From: Homarus americanus
Lineage: Eukaryota; Arthropoda; Malacostraca; Decapoda; Nephropidae
Length of the DNA: 64,000 bases
Assembly (NCBI RefSeq): GCF_018991925.1
Contig: NW_024748870.1
Location: forward strand, 5,410,693-5,474,692
Direction of reading: 5' to 3'
Program-made: the position numbers and the translations under genes
The notes under the pieces: generated by a model
Told to the model about the DNA's origin: nothing
The model's input: the letters and a program-made list of their open reading frames with translations, nothing else
Databases searched by the model: none
Part shown: piece by piece, positions 53,431 through 63,866 of the stretch
How the letters are laid out: each line of letters begins with the position of its first letter
Position numbering within the stretch: the stretch's first letter is position 1

Positions 53431-54039
53431 CAGTTTATGTCTTTTTATGATATTAACGCTTTCGTAATTAACATCAATTCCAAGTTTGACTTGCAGCTTC
53501 CAAGATTCCAGGTATTTTCTAAAATATCTCCCAGATTGATTCATATTATCATACATATAGATACATATAATTACACGAAATATGTTAAATATGTTATATG
53601 CTATTATAGCGACAACTTAACGTCCTTTCTCTGTGCCAATTATTGAGGTGTAAAAGAAACACATCGTGGATTTCCAATATTAAGTTCTCGTGATACACCT
53701 GAATCTGCAGTACCATAGTCACGGTTTTCATATTTCTTTTTACGATGAAAATACAAGATGATTGCGATGTCTCAAAGAATAGAGAGATCTTCTTACGTTA
53801 CACACACTTTATTCGTAAAATATAATTTTAGAATATACATTATAGGAAGTTAGTTATATTACCAGCGTCATCAAATTATTTTGCAAAAGATACGTGAAGT
53901 TCTCATAGTACTAAATTCTTATGAAGTCAACTTCTGCATACACTACTGTACTTGATGGAGTGTTGTGGGGTCAAAATAAGACGATTTGACTGTAAACTGT
54001 AACACCAGGTCAAGAAAGGATTACAGAACTTTGCTCGAA
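53431..54039. other. AT-rich non-coding DNA
   Basis: Nothing recognised. Confidence 0.65.
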
Positions 54040-54340
54040 GGTAAGAGAGTATGGCAGGAGCTGGCTCCAGGACGAGGGATACTGGACTTGCTTTACTACA
54101 AGAGATACTTATAGGACCTTCCCCTTGGGCAAGTAAGGATACCAGGACTTGGCTCTAGAACAACGACATATGTCAGAGCTTGATCCAAGGACATGGAAGG
54201 ACTGCAGGACCCGACGCTTGGACAAGGAAAATATTTCAGAACCGGGCTCAGGCACGGTGGAGATATCAGCACTTACTTTAAGGACAAAAAATATAAAGAA
54301 ACCTTTTTACTAGGACAATTAAGACTGGTAGGTTTCAATG
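54040..54340 (+). repeat. Degenerate minisatellite, unit about 35 bp
   Basis: The pattern AGGACTTGGCTCTAGGACAA-like, followed by GGA and ATAC or ATAT, recurs as GAGCTGGCTCCAGGACGAGG, GGACTTGGCTCTAGAACAAC, GAGCTTGATCCAAGGACATG, GGACCCGACGCTTGGACAAG and GAACCGGGCTCAGGCACGG. Spacing is about 33-38 bp and units are strongly diverged. Confidence 0.8.
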
Positions 54341-55526
54341 TTGGTTTAGGATGACTATACCAAATTTCTCAAACAAATTTCTCAGATATGCTTGTCAGTT
54401 AAGTAGTTTCCTTCATTTACATGGAGAGGAAAGAAAATACTTACAATATCCAAGTCTGAAGGAGAGGAACACATTAAATAACAGTGATTATTCTGACTCG
54501 ACAAGGAACAAGACAGGACATGCAAATTTCGTTTGAACTGAAGATGGTACGATGACCCACAGAACAGAACAGGACCGAACAGAATTGATGTGACTCAGTG
54601 GAGGATTGAATAGAAGTCATAGAAGGGAAAATTAAATAAACGTGCTCACCAAAAAGGAAGTCACAGAATATATAGAGAGTGAGAGACGGAGAAACCCAAG
54701 TAAGAAGAATATTACAGGAAAACAAGAAAGATATCGCGTATAGAAGTAATTCAAAGCTACAGAGGCAGAGGAGAAGAATGAGAACGTCACTGGTGAGAGC
54801 AGAACTGATGTGATGACTTAAGACACGACCCACAGAAGACAGAAGGAGCAGTAATATAAGGTGAAAGACACACAAGAGAGCAAGACTTGGGTGTTGAACA
54901 GAGGGATTCTTAGATGGGAAGAGGAGAGATGTAATGTCAATAAGAAAGTAAGATAGATGAAGTGAATAGAAAGGACGTCACATAAGAGAAGGATGAAAGG
55001 AAGAAGGATTTAGCAAAGCAGTGATACAAGATGGAAAATATGATACCTGAAAATATACTGAAGATCGAAGAAAAATAAGATTTAAAGAAGTGATAATAGT
55101 AATGGTACTGACAATGATGATATATAATAATAATAATACTGTAAATAATAGCAACCACTAGAAACTTGCAAACATTATGATAAATTTTAAAAAGTCACAA
55201 GACACACGATGTGGTCTCACAACTTGGTCGTGTGGTGTTGAATGAATAAACTCTACAAATATTCTCACTTTAATGGACTCTTGCCTGTGAAATGCTGCTG
55301 GCTGTGATAGATTACCACTCCAATACTGTCAATCGCATTACTTCTGCGTATAGACTATAGACGTAGAATGCTTTTACGAGCTCCTCTGGTTATCATGGAG
55401 AGTTAGTTTGCCTGGAATGTATAATACTCTTGACAGATAATTCAGAAATGTTACTGCAGTCTTTTCTGAGCTCTGAGTATGTTACCTAACTGAAGGTATG
55501 CAGTAGCTGTTATGAATTAGATCTTT
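54341..55526. other. Purine-leaning non-coding DNA
   Basis: Between 54540 and 55100 the + strand is rich in A and G (AGAGGAG, GAAAG and GACAGA words). The 133-codon hydrophobic frame on the - strand (54474-54875) is the mirror of this. An AAT-rich cluster lies near 55125-55150. No gene recognised. Confidence 0.55.
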
Positions 55527-55570
55527 TGTGTGTGTGTGTGTGTGTGTGTGCGTGTGTGTGTGTGTGTGTG
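55527..55570 (+). repeat. (GT)n microsatellite, one CGT break
   Basis: GT repeats of about 22 units with one C at 55551. Confidence 0.97.
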
Positions 55571-56282
55571 AAGTTTGATATATAGTTAATTATAGTCACT
55601 TTAGTAGCTTCTCTCACTCGACACCAGAACAATGAAGCACAATGAAATCGTCTTGTCACTCCCAAGGGCAAATATGGCTTTTAGATCAAACAGACTGATA
55701 TTTATTGACAAAAACGTTTCTGAAGGAATACCCGATGCCTCTGTTTTTATATATTATATATATCTTCAACATCTATGAGGAATGATCCTGTAGAGTCCCC
55801 AGTATGACGGATGAATAGCAATAAGAATGACATAATAGATGCTTAATAGTTTGATACAGTGACCAGGTAATGTCTTAATATGCTCATTACAACTCTGTAA
55901 TCTAATTTCCTTTCATTACAAAATCGGCAGAATTTCATGAATTATCTTTTTTGTTCGTTTTGCTTTTGGTGCCGTCTTCCAAAAAGTGGGAAAAGTACCT
56001 CATAATTTATAATTTCATAAAAAATAGGAATAACTTTGAAAGTAACTATGATGACAACAAAATAATAATTATAAATAAATGCCGGCAATGTTAATATTCC
56101 ATGATGACATTGCTACACTGTGGCTTAAAGTCTAATTGAAAAATGTTTCAACATTTTGGAACAATTTGTATAATTGATATTGCTTGTGTTAGTTGATATA
56201 CGCAAATAGTATCAGGGATGTCTGGAGAGTATACACCTGTCCTCCCTACTGATGTACAGGTGTTATGGCCTTGATGACTAAC
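55571..56282. other. AT-rich non-coding DNA
   Basis: Nothing recognised. Confidence 0.65.
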
Positions 56283-56370
<88 letters not shown>

Positions 56371-56404
56371 TAAATTTATATTTATATATAAGAGAGAGAG
56401 AGAG
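56283..56404. repeat. (TA)n microsatellite then short (GA)n
   Basis: TA repeats run to about 56367. After 23 bp of AT-rich DNA follows (GA)7 at 56391-56404. Confidence 0.96.
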
Positions 56405-56471
56405 CTAAGAGGAAAAGAACAGAGAGACAAACTCCGTCCGTCAGAAACACAGGGACAATACTAGAGATAGA

Positions 56472-56494
56472 GAGACAGACAGTCAGTCAGTCAG
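56472..56494 (+). repeat. Short GACA/CAGT repeat
   Basis: AGACAGACAGTCAGTCAGTC: two GACA and three CAGT units. Confidence 0.85.
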
Positions 56495-56535
56495 ACAAAG
56501 GGAACAATTCGTTGTAATAGTCGTGATTCACCCTC

Positions 56536-56841
56536 ATGACGACAGTGTGTGTGTGTGGAGAGGGAGGGGGAGGGTGGCCTGTCACCCTTACCGAGGCGAT
56601 CACCCTGAGTGGTGATCTAAATTTCATAGTGAACTTCTTAATTAACTGGCGAATTATTGAAGGAGAACAGTCGGTGTCTTTCGGTGGTGTGACGGACTCG
56701 GGCCCCTTAGGTACTCAAAGTTGCATGGAAATCGCTTCATTAGTTTCGATCAAAAATTATATCAATGACGATTTAGCTTTATGGCAGGAAAAAAAATATT
56801 GGGAGATAATTCAGACAGTAAAAATGCCTGCTGTCTATTAA
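56536..56841 (+). other. 101-codon open frame, function unknown, doubtful
   Basis: The frame opens in a GT/GGAG-rich stretch (giving Val-Cys-Val-Cys-Gly-Glu-Gly) and then reads as mixed protein with Ile/Leu/Asn-rich segments and a Trp-Gln-Glu-Lys-Lys-Tyr-Trp-Glu end. I recognise no domain. Splice context is not convincing. Its length is only slightly above chance for this window. Confidence 0.12.
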
Positions 56842-56879
56842 ACGGAGGAAAATAATAGCGTTTTCTCTAAGCAATTAAG

Positions 56880-57255
56880 GTATACAGAAAAATGAGGCAG
56901 AGAATAGGGAATGAGGAAGCACTGGACAAACAGTAATTTTCCAGGGATTGTAGACGGGGAGGGAGTTAGAGAGGGTAAATGATGACTAAGAGATTCATTA
57001 TAAAACGATGATGAAAGTGGGAAAGGTATTAGTGAGAATGAAATAAAAATGACGCACATAATAGACAGAGTAAAACTGTCTATTAAAGAAAAAATGCCGT
57101 AGAAATAATTTTGACAAGCTTGTGCGAGGAATAAGGAAAATCCGCGACAACTGTGGGAGGACGAACACATACGATAATAACGAACAAGGAGAGCAAGATA
57201 AGTAAAGGAGGAAGGCAAGATGAAAAGAGGAAACGAGAGAGTGAAAGAGAGGTAG

Positions 57256-57302
<47 letters not shown>

Positions 57303-57500
57303 AGATATACAAAACCAGGAAATCAAGCGGAGCAGCAGCCTGGAACCCACAGTTACGGAGAAATAAGAGTGATGAGGTGAGATAACTAAGGATAGGATGA
57401 GAGAGAGAGAGGGAGAGAGAGAGAGAGAGAGAAATAAGAGTATAGATAACAAATGCGGCAGGCATCAGGTGGGTTGGGTAGGTAGGTGGGTGGTGGTGGG
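56880..57500 (+). repeat. Purine-rich region with two (GA)n arrays
   Basis: The + strand is dominated by A and G, with pure GA runs at 57260-57301 and 57400-57432. The latter is broken once by GGGA. Then GGTGGGTAGG-type G-rich DNA follows to 57500. Long - strand frames rich in Ser/Leu/Phe (56838-57218, 56998-57465) are mirror artefacts. Confidence 0.88.
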
Positions 57501-57850
57501 GTAATAGTCGGACACGCTGCTGCTGGGACGAGAGGAGACCAGTCGGAATGATAATGATGATGCTTACTGAAGAGTTTTACGGTTTGTTATGTTGAAATAA
57601 AAAATTTCTTCAAAATGCAGGCTAGCAATCTTTTTTCGGGCCCTCGACCGCCGGCTGAACCATCGCCGGACATGTGTGGTGATTGGCCAGCGTTAGGATG
57701 CCTCTTGGCTGCACGAAGGCTCCATGCGCACACCGCAGCACTCCGTGGCGCCGCCGCTGCTGTTGCCTCAACACAGAGCTGCGCACCCCAAACATTACCA
57801 TCACCCAGACTTATCTCTCAGCTACGCCGGGGATTTTACACTTAAGCCTT
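57501..57850. other. GC/CpG-rich patch, possible promoter or exon
   Basis: From 57637 to 57835 the DNA is unusually GC- and CpG-rich (GGGCCC, GACCGCCGGC, GGCGCCGCCG) and contains GATTGGCCAG, an inverse CCAAT-type word, at 57680-57689. A + frame of 76 codons (57615-57845) reads Ala/Arg/Pro-rich. No family or start-site motif is recognised. It follows a GA-rich region, and GAGA sequence next to CpG-rich DNA is common near arthropod promoters, so a promoter or first exon is a reasonable guess, not a demonstration. Confidence 0.25.
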
Positions 57851-58067
57851 ATCTTGCATGCTTAAAATGAATAATCAATGTTATAGCTTGAGATAAGTTA
57901 ACGGGCGCAATGTGGTAAACCTTTTATTATGATAATATCCTTGCCGGACGTTTTTTGAAAGCCTGCATCCACTCACGATCGGCTCTTCAATTTGCAGATT
58001 AAAAAAAAAAAGCCGTAGTAAAAATACTATGATTCTCGTCAGAGCGTCTATAGTTTACAACTTTCTA
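57851..58067. other. Non-coding DNA
   Basis: Nothing recognised. Confidence 0.65.
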
Positions 58068-58355
58068 TGATACTGACAGTCGACGCCGGCGCTCATGACA
58101 ATGACAGGTCGACGTTCAGCGTTCATTACTCTTGACAGTCGAAGGTGCCGTTTATGACTCTGGCAACTGACGTTCGGCATTCATGACAATGATAGTGAGT
58201 GCTCGGTGTTCATGACACTGACACGCAACGTTGGCGTTCATTGACCTTGACAGATGACGTCAGCGTTCATGACACTGACAACTGACGACAGTGTTCTTGA
58301 CACTGACAGTTGAGGTTCAGTGTTATGAACACTGAGAGGTCGATACTGACATTCA
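58068..58355 (+). repeat. Minisatellite, unit about 28-29 bp, about 10 copies
   Basis: The pattern CACTGACAGTCGACG-like, then TTCAGCGTTCATGA, recurs with CACTGACA anchors near 58070, 58098, 58130, 58159, 58187, 58216, 58244, 58271, 58300 and 58329. Units differ at many positions (GACAATGACAGG, GACTCTGGCAAC), so the array is old. Confidence 0.9.
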
Positions 58356-59627
58356 TGCAGAATTCTAGAGTAAAGGTGCCTGAGTCGCCGGTGTATCAGT
58401 GAGATAGACAGGGGCTCAGTGTCTGGGGAAGACCCGAGCCCAAACTTAAACTTAATTCCTGTAACACTGGAGGCGGAGGCGGTGGCTCTTGTTGTTTTGA
58501 TTTATGTGCTTCAACGGTCCGGGTTATTATGAACCGTCCACTAAATTTATTTTTTAGAACATACAACATTTATATAAAATTGTGTACCTCTGGGTTATAC
58601 TTGCTGATATTTTGTTATTAATGTTTACGCCTGACTACGTGAGACTGACAATTTTTCTAGACTGTCTTTATTTTGGTTATATCTGTTGTGACGGCCAAAT
58701 CTTCTTATGTTCAAGTTAAGTCAGCAAGTAGTATTGTGTGTCGATACATCTGGCAAAGTTTATTTTGGTTAACAGCATTTTGATGTATAAGACTCGAGAT
58801 AAGTGTACTCGTACACAAATGCGTGTTAAGGTTATACCGGACAGCAACACGCTCTATCACGCTATAGCTTTAGCGATAGTAATGCAAGATTTATTCCAGA
58901 GTCCCGAGTAACATAAACGGCCAGGGATGTAACTTTTTTGGAGTTGAAATACAACAGGAATTAATCCAAAGTAGGGATTGTTGCTGATCCATATGTCCTG
59001 TAATTACTACATGCAGAATTACTCGGGATTTACAGGAGCTTCTAAACCTAGCGTGTCCTCTTAACTGTTGTCACAGGACAGAATAAATGTAGAAATTATA
59101 ATGGGGTATATGAAGCCCCACCTGATGTATTGGCTGAGACACTAATATGTGATGACAGTTTAAGTTGAAGACGTTAGTAGATATTAATACATCTTTTTTA
59201 CCTTATTTGGATACATGAAACGTTGTGATGTACAGTGTAAGTGTGTATATGTAGGGATTTACTCGATGGAATGATAAAACATGGCAACGTGACAAAAAAC
59301 CTGAATTATCATATGAGATGCAAATGTTACTCTACTTCCAAAAAATGTTTCAGGACTTGCAAATGCTTAGTTTCTTTATTAACGAAAGTATTCATACTGC
59401 CTTTTTTCTCATTTTTATTTATAAAATTCTAATATGCATCAGTATTTCTGCCCAGTACATATGAATTTGTGTCCGATTCATTCTTCTGTCTTTAATGTAA
59501 AATTCAAATGCACACAATATGTCACATCCTTTTACAGAAAACTTATAAATAATTTAACATATTCTGGGAACAGATGAAACACCTAAATATCAAATAGCAT
59601 TTTGAGAAGCCGAGAAGTCACGACTTC

Positions 59628-59630
<3 letters not shown>
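58356..59630. other. Non-coding DNA
   Basis: A short GGCGGAGGCGGTGG G-rich stretch occurs at 58472-58485. The rest is AT-rich and nothing was recognised. Confidence 0.6.
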
Positions 59631-59723
<93 letters not shown>

Positions 59724-59742
59724 GATGTGTGTGTGTGTGTGT
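59631..59742. repeat. (TA)n microsatellite then (GT)n
   Basis: Pure TA at 59631-59715 is followed within 11 bp by a GT run at 59726-59742. Confidence 0.97.
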
Positions 59743-60129
59743 TTCTTAAGGACACAGCTCACCTTATCCCACCTTGATAAACCCTCACCCATGATACTGG
59801 ACACCCATCATATTTGTATCAACGCCCTGGGACTACTACACAACATGTCCCACTTGATACTTACATGCATATAAATTTTCAAAATCAATGGTGGCTGTCA
59901 TCATCAACTACTTATTTCTCACTTTATCTTGTGTAGTACATCATTGTGTACTGTACTTGCCCTTATTCTTGCAAGTTTAACAAGAAACTTTGGAATAGAA
60001 TCATATCGGCTTAATCTTATTTACATGCACAGTAAATCATATTTCTTACAAGCTGTTTCTTCTGTAAAATAGTACTTAATTTTCACTCTCCCAAGTATAC
60101 GTAATGTCTAACTTATCACTTTTTTGGCA
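59743..60129. other. AT-rich non-coding DNA
   Basis: Nothing certain recognised. Words such as GTAC and TTGTAC become frequent towards the end and may belong to the next array. Confidence 0.55.
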
Positions 60130-60440
60130 CTCCTTTAATTTGCTGTACTTGAGTACTTTACATGTTCCGACCTATGTTACAGTCCATTTCCGTTAGCTTA
60201 TATTTTTTTTTCTTCTTCCAATGATCTTTGTCAGTCCGATCGAGATATTTTACATGTCACAATTTGTATGTCATAGCTATTGTACACGATATAAATATTG
60301 CACGAATCATCCATAATTATTATTGTATGCGTCACACATATTATACAAGTCAAATACTGTACATGCCCCACGTATTGTACATCTCACAGCCATCGTAAAC
60401 ATTAGATATATTGTACAAATCCCAAATAATTTACGCGTCT
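60130..60440 (+). repeat. Degenerate minisatellite, unit about 18 bp
   Basis: The pattern TATTGTACATGTCACAnn recurs at about 18-bp spacing between 60244 and 60435: TTTTACATGTCAC, TTTGTATGTCATA, TATTGTACACGATA, TATTGCACGAATCA, TATTGTATGCGTCACA, TATTATACAAGTCA, ACTGTACATGCCCCA, TATTGTACATCTCACA and TATTGTACAAATCCCA. Weaker units extend upstream to about 60130. Confidence 0.85.
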
Positions 60441-60579
60441 CTATCGAGTTTCCACTGCCACATATCTTCCAATTATAAACGGGGAGTAAAAAACTTGTCA
60501 CTGTACTTACAAGATTTACAGGTTAAAAGTAGTCTTCCTGTTCCTCAAAGACTTATAATTTAACACCCACATGGTTTTT
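60441..60579. other. Non-coding DNA
   Basis: Short spacer between two arrays, with nothing recognised. Confidence 0.6.
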
Positions 60580-60775
60580 TCAAGATGTTCTCCTCCTTTA
60601 AGATATCAGGGTACCGTCACACACTGTATACAAGATGATCTTTTCTGTATTTTAATATATCCAAGACAACGTTTTTATCGTCTCCACAATTATTTCCTCT
60701 CCTTCAAGATATCCAAGGGAGAATGAATCATATCTCCAGGATGATCTCCTCTGCTTCAAGACCTCTTCCATTTAC
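60580..60775 (+). repeat. Degenerate tandem repeat, unit about 53 bp, 4 copies
   Basis: CAAGATGTTCTCCTCCTTTA followed by AGATATCAGGG recurs near 60580, 60630, 60687 and 60738 with changes (CAAGATGATCTTTTCTGTAT, CAGGATGATCTCCTCTGCTT). Spacing is 50-57 bp. Confidence 0.75.
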
Positions 60776-60837
60776 TCTCTGTTACTACACGTTGTCGTAC
60801 TCAAGTAGCAGTCAAACTTCCTCCTCTGCATGGTAAT

Positions 60838-60838
<1 letters not shown>

Positions 60839-60875
<37 letters not shown>
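60839..60875 (+). repeat. (CA)n microsatellite, about 18 units
   Basis: A pure CA run ending in CGCATA. Confidence 0.97.
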
Positions 60876-60878
<3 letters not shown>

Positions 60879-61323
60879 TATGGTAGCCATGGTTGTCACT
60901 GCAGCCCCACAACTACAACCACTACCAGCCAGCCAGCCAGCTAGTAGCCCCCACTCGCTACCATGCACACCTGACAGCTTCCACAATATGGTAAAGCAAT
61001 ATATTTTTCCGTTAATTGGATTTTATTTATCACTCTCATATAGTTTTCGGAGCTCACGAGGCCGGATATATGTTTTATCTCCATTTTAACGAGATAGTGA
61101 GATAAATACAGTAATGCATGGAGGAGATGCTACGACGCTGAAAAGAGTTCACTCTGTGTCATGAAGAACCAGGTAATAGTCTTCCTCTGCATTATTGTTT
61201 GTTCTCGCTAATAACGCAGGTGTTCTACCTTGTTACAAGAGTTTCAATTTTGGTCTGACTCTGAAGCTTTATTATACCTTAATAATAATAGTAAAAAATA
61301 TTTTGAAAATATCATATAAATCT

Positions 61324-61325
<2 letters not shown>
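60876..61325. other. Non-coding DNA
   Basis: A short run of CCAG units occurs at 60926-60939. Nothing else recognised. Confidence 0.6.

Positions 61326-61380
<55 letters not shown>
61326..61380. repeat. (TTA)n microsatellite, about 18 units
   Basis: A pure ATT/TTA array. Confidence 0.97.
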
Positions 61381-61434
61381 GAAACTCTATAATTATTTGT
61401 AGTAATGATAACAATAAGATTGGTTTTGTTTATA

Positions 61435-61438
<4 letters not shown>

Positions 61439-61488
<50 letters not shown>
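61439..61488. repeat. (TA)n flanking palindromic element copy D
   Basis: A pure TA run abutting the left end of the element. Confidence 0.97.
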
Positions 61489-61493
<5 letters not shown>

Positions 61494-61572
61494 CTTTATT
61501 CAAGACATCTGAAGATGTCTTGAATAAAGAATTTGTTTCCTTTTGTGATTTTATCAAGATTTATCTTATCCA

Positions 61573-61575
<3 letters not shown>
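61489..61575 (+). mobile_element. TA-linked palindromic element, copy D, internally deleted
   Basis: CTTTATTCAAGACATCT (61494-61510) pairs exactly with AGATGTCTTGAATAAAG (61513-61529) across GA. After this junction the copy lacks the whole CGAAAGCTAAGGTGCTCC core and several bases of the TTCCATTTTCCC segment. It ends early at TTATCCACG before running into (TA)n. The loss of the core shows that the junction hairpin and the core are separable. Confidence 0.85.

Positions 61576-61652
<77 letters not shown>
61576..61652. repeat. (TA)n flanking palindromic element copy D
   Basis: A pure TA run abutting the right end of the element. Confidence 0.97.
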
Positions 61653-61658
<6 letters not shown>

Positions 61659-62778
61659 TTCAATAGACCGCATATATTCTACCTTTGTATATACCATTCC
61701 GGGAATCTTAAATTTATATAATATGTGCTATATCTTGCATGCATTATAAGCCCGAGCAAGAAATATATAGCTTGTTTTAAAAGAAGATTGAGGTGTGTAG
61801 GGTTAAGTAATAGATAAACTATCACACACACACACACACACTAAGTGACGTCTGGAGAAGGTATAGATGGCTGTACCTCAGGTCTTAAATGACAACTGTG
61901 ATTACCCTAACAAGACGTAACCTCAATTTATATTAAGACTTAATATTTTCGTTCTTACATGGAATTAATAAGTTTCTGTCAGGGAAGATCTGGGACACTG
62001 CTAAACCAGGTTATAAGTGTTATGTTAAACATCTTTATAGCATTTTCAGCCATAAGACTGCTTCTAGATAGTGCAATTGAGCGTAAAAATTACTTTCTTG
62101 CTGAAATTATCTAATATTAACTCGTATGTAGACGCATATATTAAGATGAGTTTGCGGTTTCGTCAGGACTTCAGTCGTTACAACTGTGATATAAATTTTG
62201 ACTTTGAAGATTGCGAGAGTAATTTCATCAAGGTAATTCGGTAAGCTACACGAAGATGCATTTGAAGGGATACTGTGAGGATGAACAAGAGAGCCTCTCC
62301 TAACCTTACCATATTTACTTTTATTGTTATATTCTGAGTCACTTTGTCTTCTGCAGTAAGGAAGGTAAACAATGTAATTGTCTTTGTAAGTTAGCACAGA
62401 GAGTAACATGAACATCACTTCATGATTACCGTCAGGATTGTCAAGTAGTTATTATTACACTCGGTTTTATCAGTTTGTAGCGAGTGGTCGTCAGTAAAGT
62501 CTACACTTATTGTTGAAACAAGCGCCATCTTTGTCTCTTGAAAATTAATAGTTGATCTTTAGTGTCTTTCGTGATCTTGAATTCATGTTAAATGATCTTC
62601 ATTGAAGCGCATTAATAAATAATAATTAACATCACAGTTATATTTCGTAACATCATTTGAAGTCGTTCAGCTTATTAGTGACATAATTAACTTACTAAAA
62701 TTTTACGAAATTCCTTCAGAAGGAACTCCCAAGGTTCACTAGAGCATACCGTGATCAGATGCCTTTCTATATATCCCC
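61653..62778. other. AT-rich non-coding DNA
   Basis: A short (CA)n of 9 units lies at 61823-61841. A 103-codon - frame (62107-62418) has no recognised domain. Confidence 0.6.
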
Positions 62779-63345
62779 AGTAAACTCCTGCTCCTCTGTT
62801 TTGACCTCACAAAGCCACACCCTCTCTTGTTGACCCTACCAATGCTACATCAATTTCTGTGGAGACTGAAACAGTGAACTTTTCTCAGCTGACCACATCA
62901 ATGGTACATCTTCCTTTGTTGATATTACCAATAGTAAACCATCCTCTGCTGACCCCACTAACTGAACACTCTCCTGTCTTAACTCCACCAACAGCAAGCT
63001 TTCCTCTCCTGATCCATCATTAGTACACCTTCCTCTATTCTCCCCAGCGAATGTACGCCTTCTTTTGTTGACTCAACCAAGAGTAAACTTTACTACGTCT
63101 ACCCCACCAGCAGATATTTCTGTGTTGACCCAGCCGCCACCACATCTTCCCTTGACCCACCAACATTACCTCCTCCCCTGTTATCTTCCTCTGTTGATTC
63201 CTCCTTCCGTTAAATCAATCAACAATAAACCTTCTTCTCTTCTTCCATCAACAGTAAACATTTCTCTGTTTACCCAACTAATAGTAAACCTTCTTATTTC
63301 GACCCAATTATTAATACACCTTCCTATGTTCACCTCATCATTTTC
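62779..63345 (+). repeat. Minisatellite, unit about 30-33 bp, about 17 copies
   Basis: The pattern GTTGACCCCACCAATAGTAA followed by ACCTTCCTCT recurs throughout with heavy variation (CCACTAACTGAACAC, CCACCAACAGCAAGC, CATCATTAGTACACC, CAACCAAGAGTAAAC, CAACTAATAGTAAAC). It is pyrimidine-rich on the + strand. The 110-codon frame 63065-63397 reads as a loose 11-residue repeat (Leu-Thr-Gln-Pro...), consistent with a 33-bp unit and not with a known protein. Confidence 0.85.
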
Positions 63346-63803
63346 CTCCATTATTTTATCTCACTTTGAAGATCATCTTAAAACTCTTATAATATAAATT
63401 TCGAATGTAGTTATTTTGGAAATTAAAAAAATAACTTCTTTGAAAGTTTTCAATACAGCTCTAAGATGAACGGTACATATCTATTTCGTGTGTAATATAT
63501 CTTTATTATTATTAACATTGTAAACTTAAAATTTTATTGATCTTGAAATTTGGAACGTTTAAGAGTTATTAAATGTAATTAATCTCATAATATTCATATT
63601 TTCTTTAATTAAACCAGTGGTCTTATGTTTTTCTAACCTCATCTTAAATGTTACATATTCACTTGAACTGTTCCCTGGATCAGATATTATTTTCCATTCA
63701 TTGGTAAATCCATGTCATGTCATAAATACCAATGTATTCACCCATTTCTGTATTTTATACCTATTATTTACTTCATAACTAATTAGTTATTAATATTTTC
63801 GTA

Positions 63804-63810
<7 letters not shown>
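63346..63810. other. AT-rich non-coding DNA
   Basis: Nothing recognised. Confidence 0.65.

Positions 63811-63864
<54 letters not shown>
63811..63864. repeat. (TA)n flanking palindromic element copy E
   Basis: A pure TA run of about 27 units abutting the element. Confidence 0.97.

Positions 63865-63866
<2 letters not shown>

Noticed and set aside
54474..54875. 133-codon hydrophobic minus-strand frame, membrane-protein-like
   Set aside because: Hydrophobicity is the expected reading of purine-rich + strand DNA. No domain, start context or splice signals support it.
56838..57465. 126- and 155-codon minus-strand frames
   Set aside because: Both overlap (GA)n arrays and purine-rich DNA, giving Ser-Leu repeats. 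They are artefacts.
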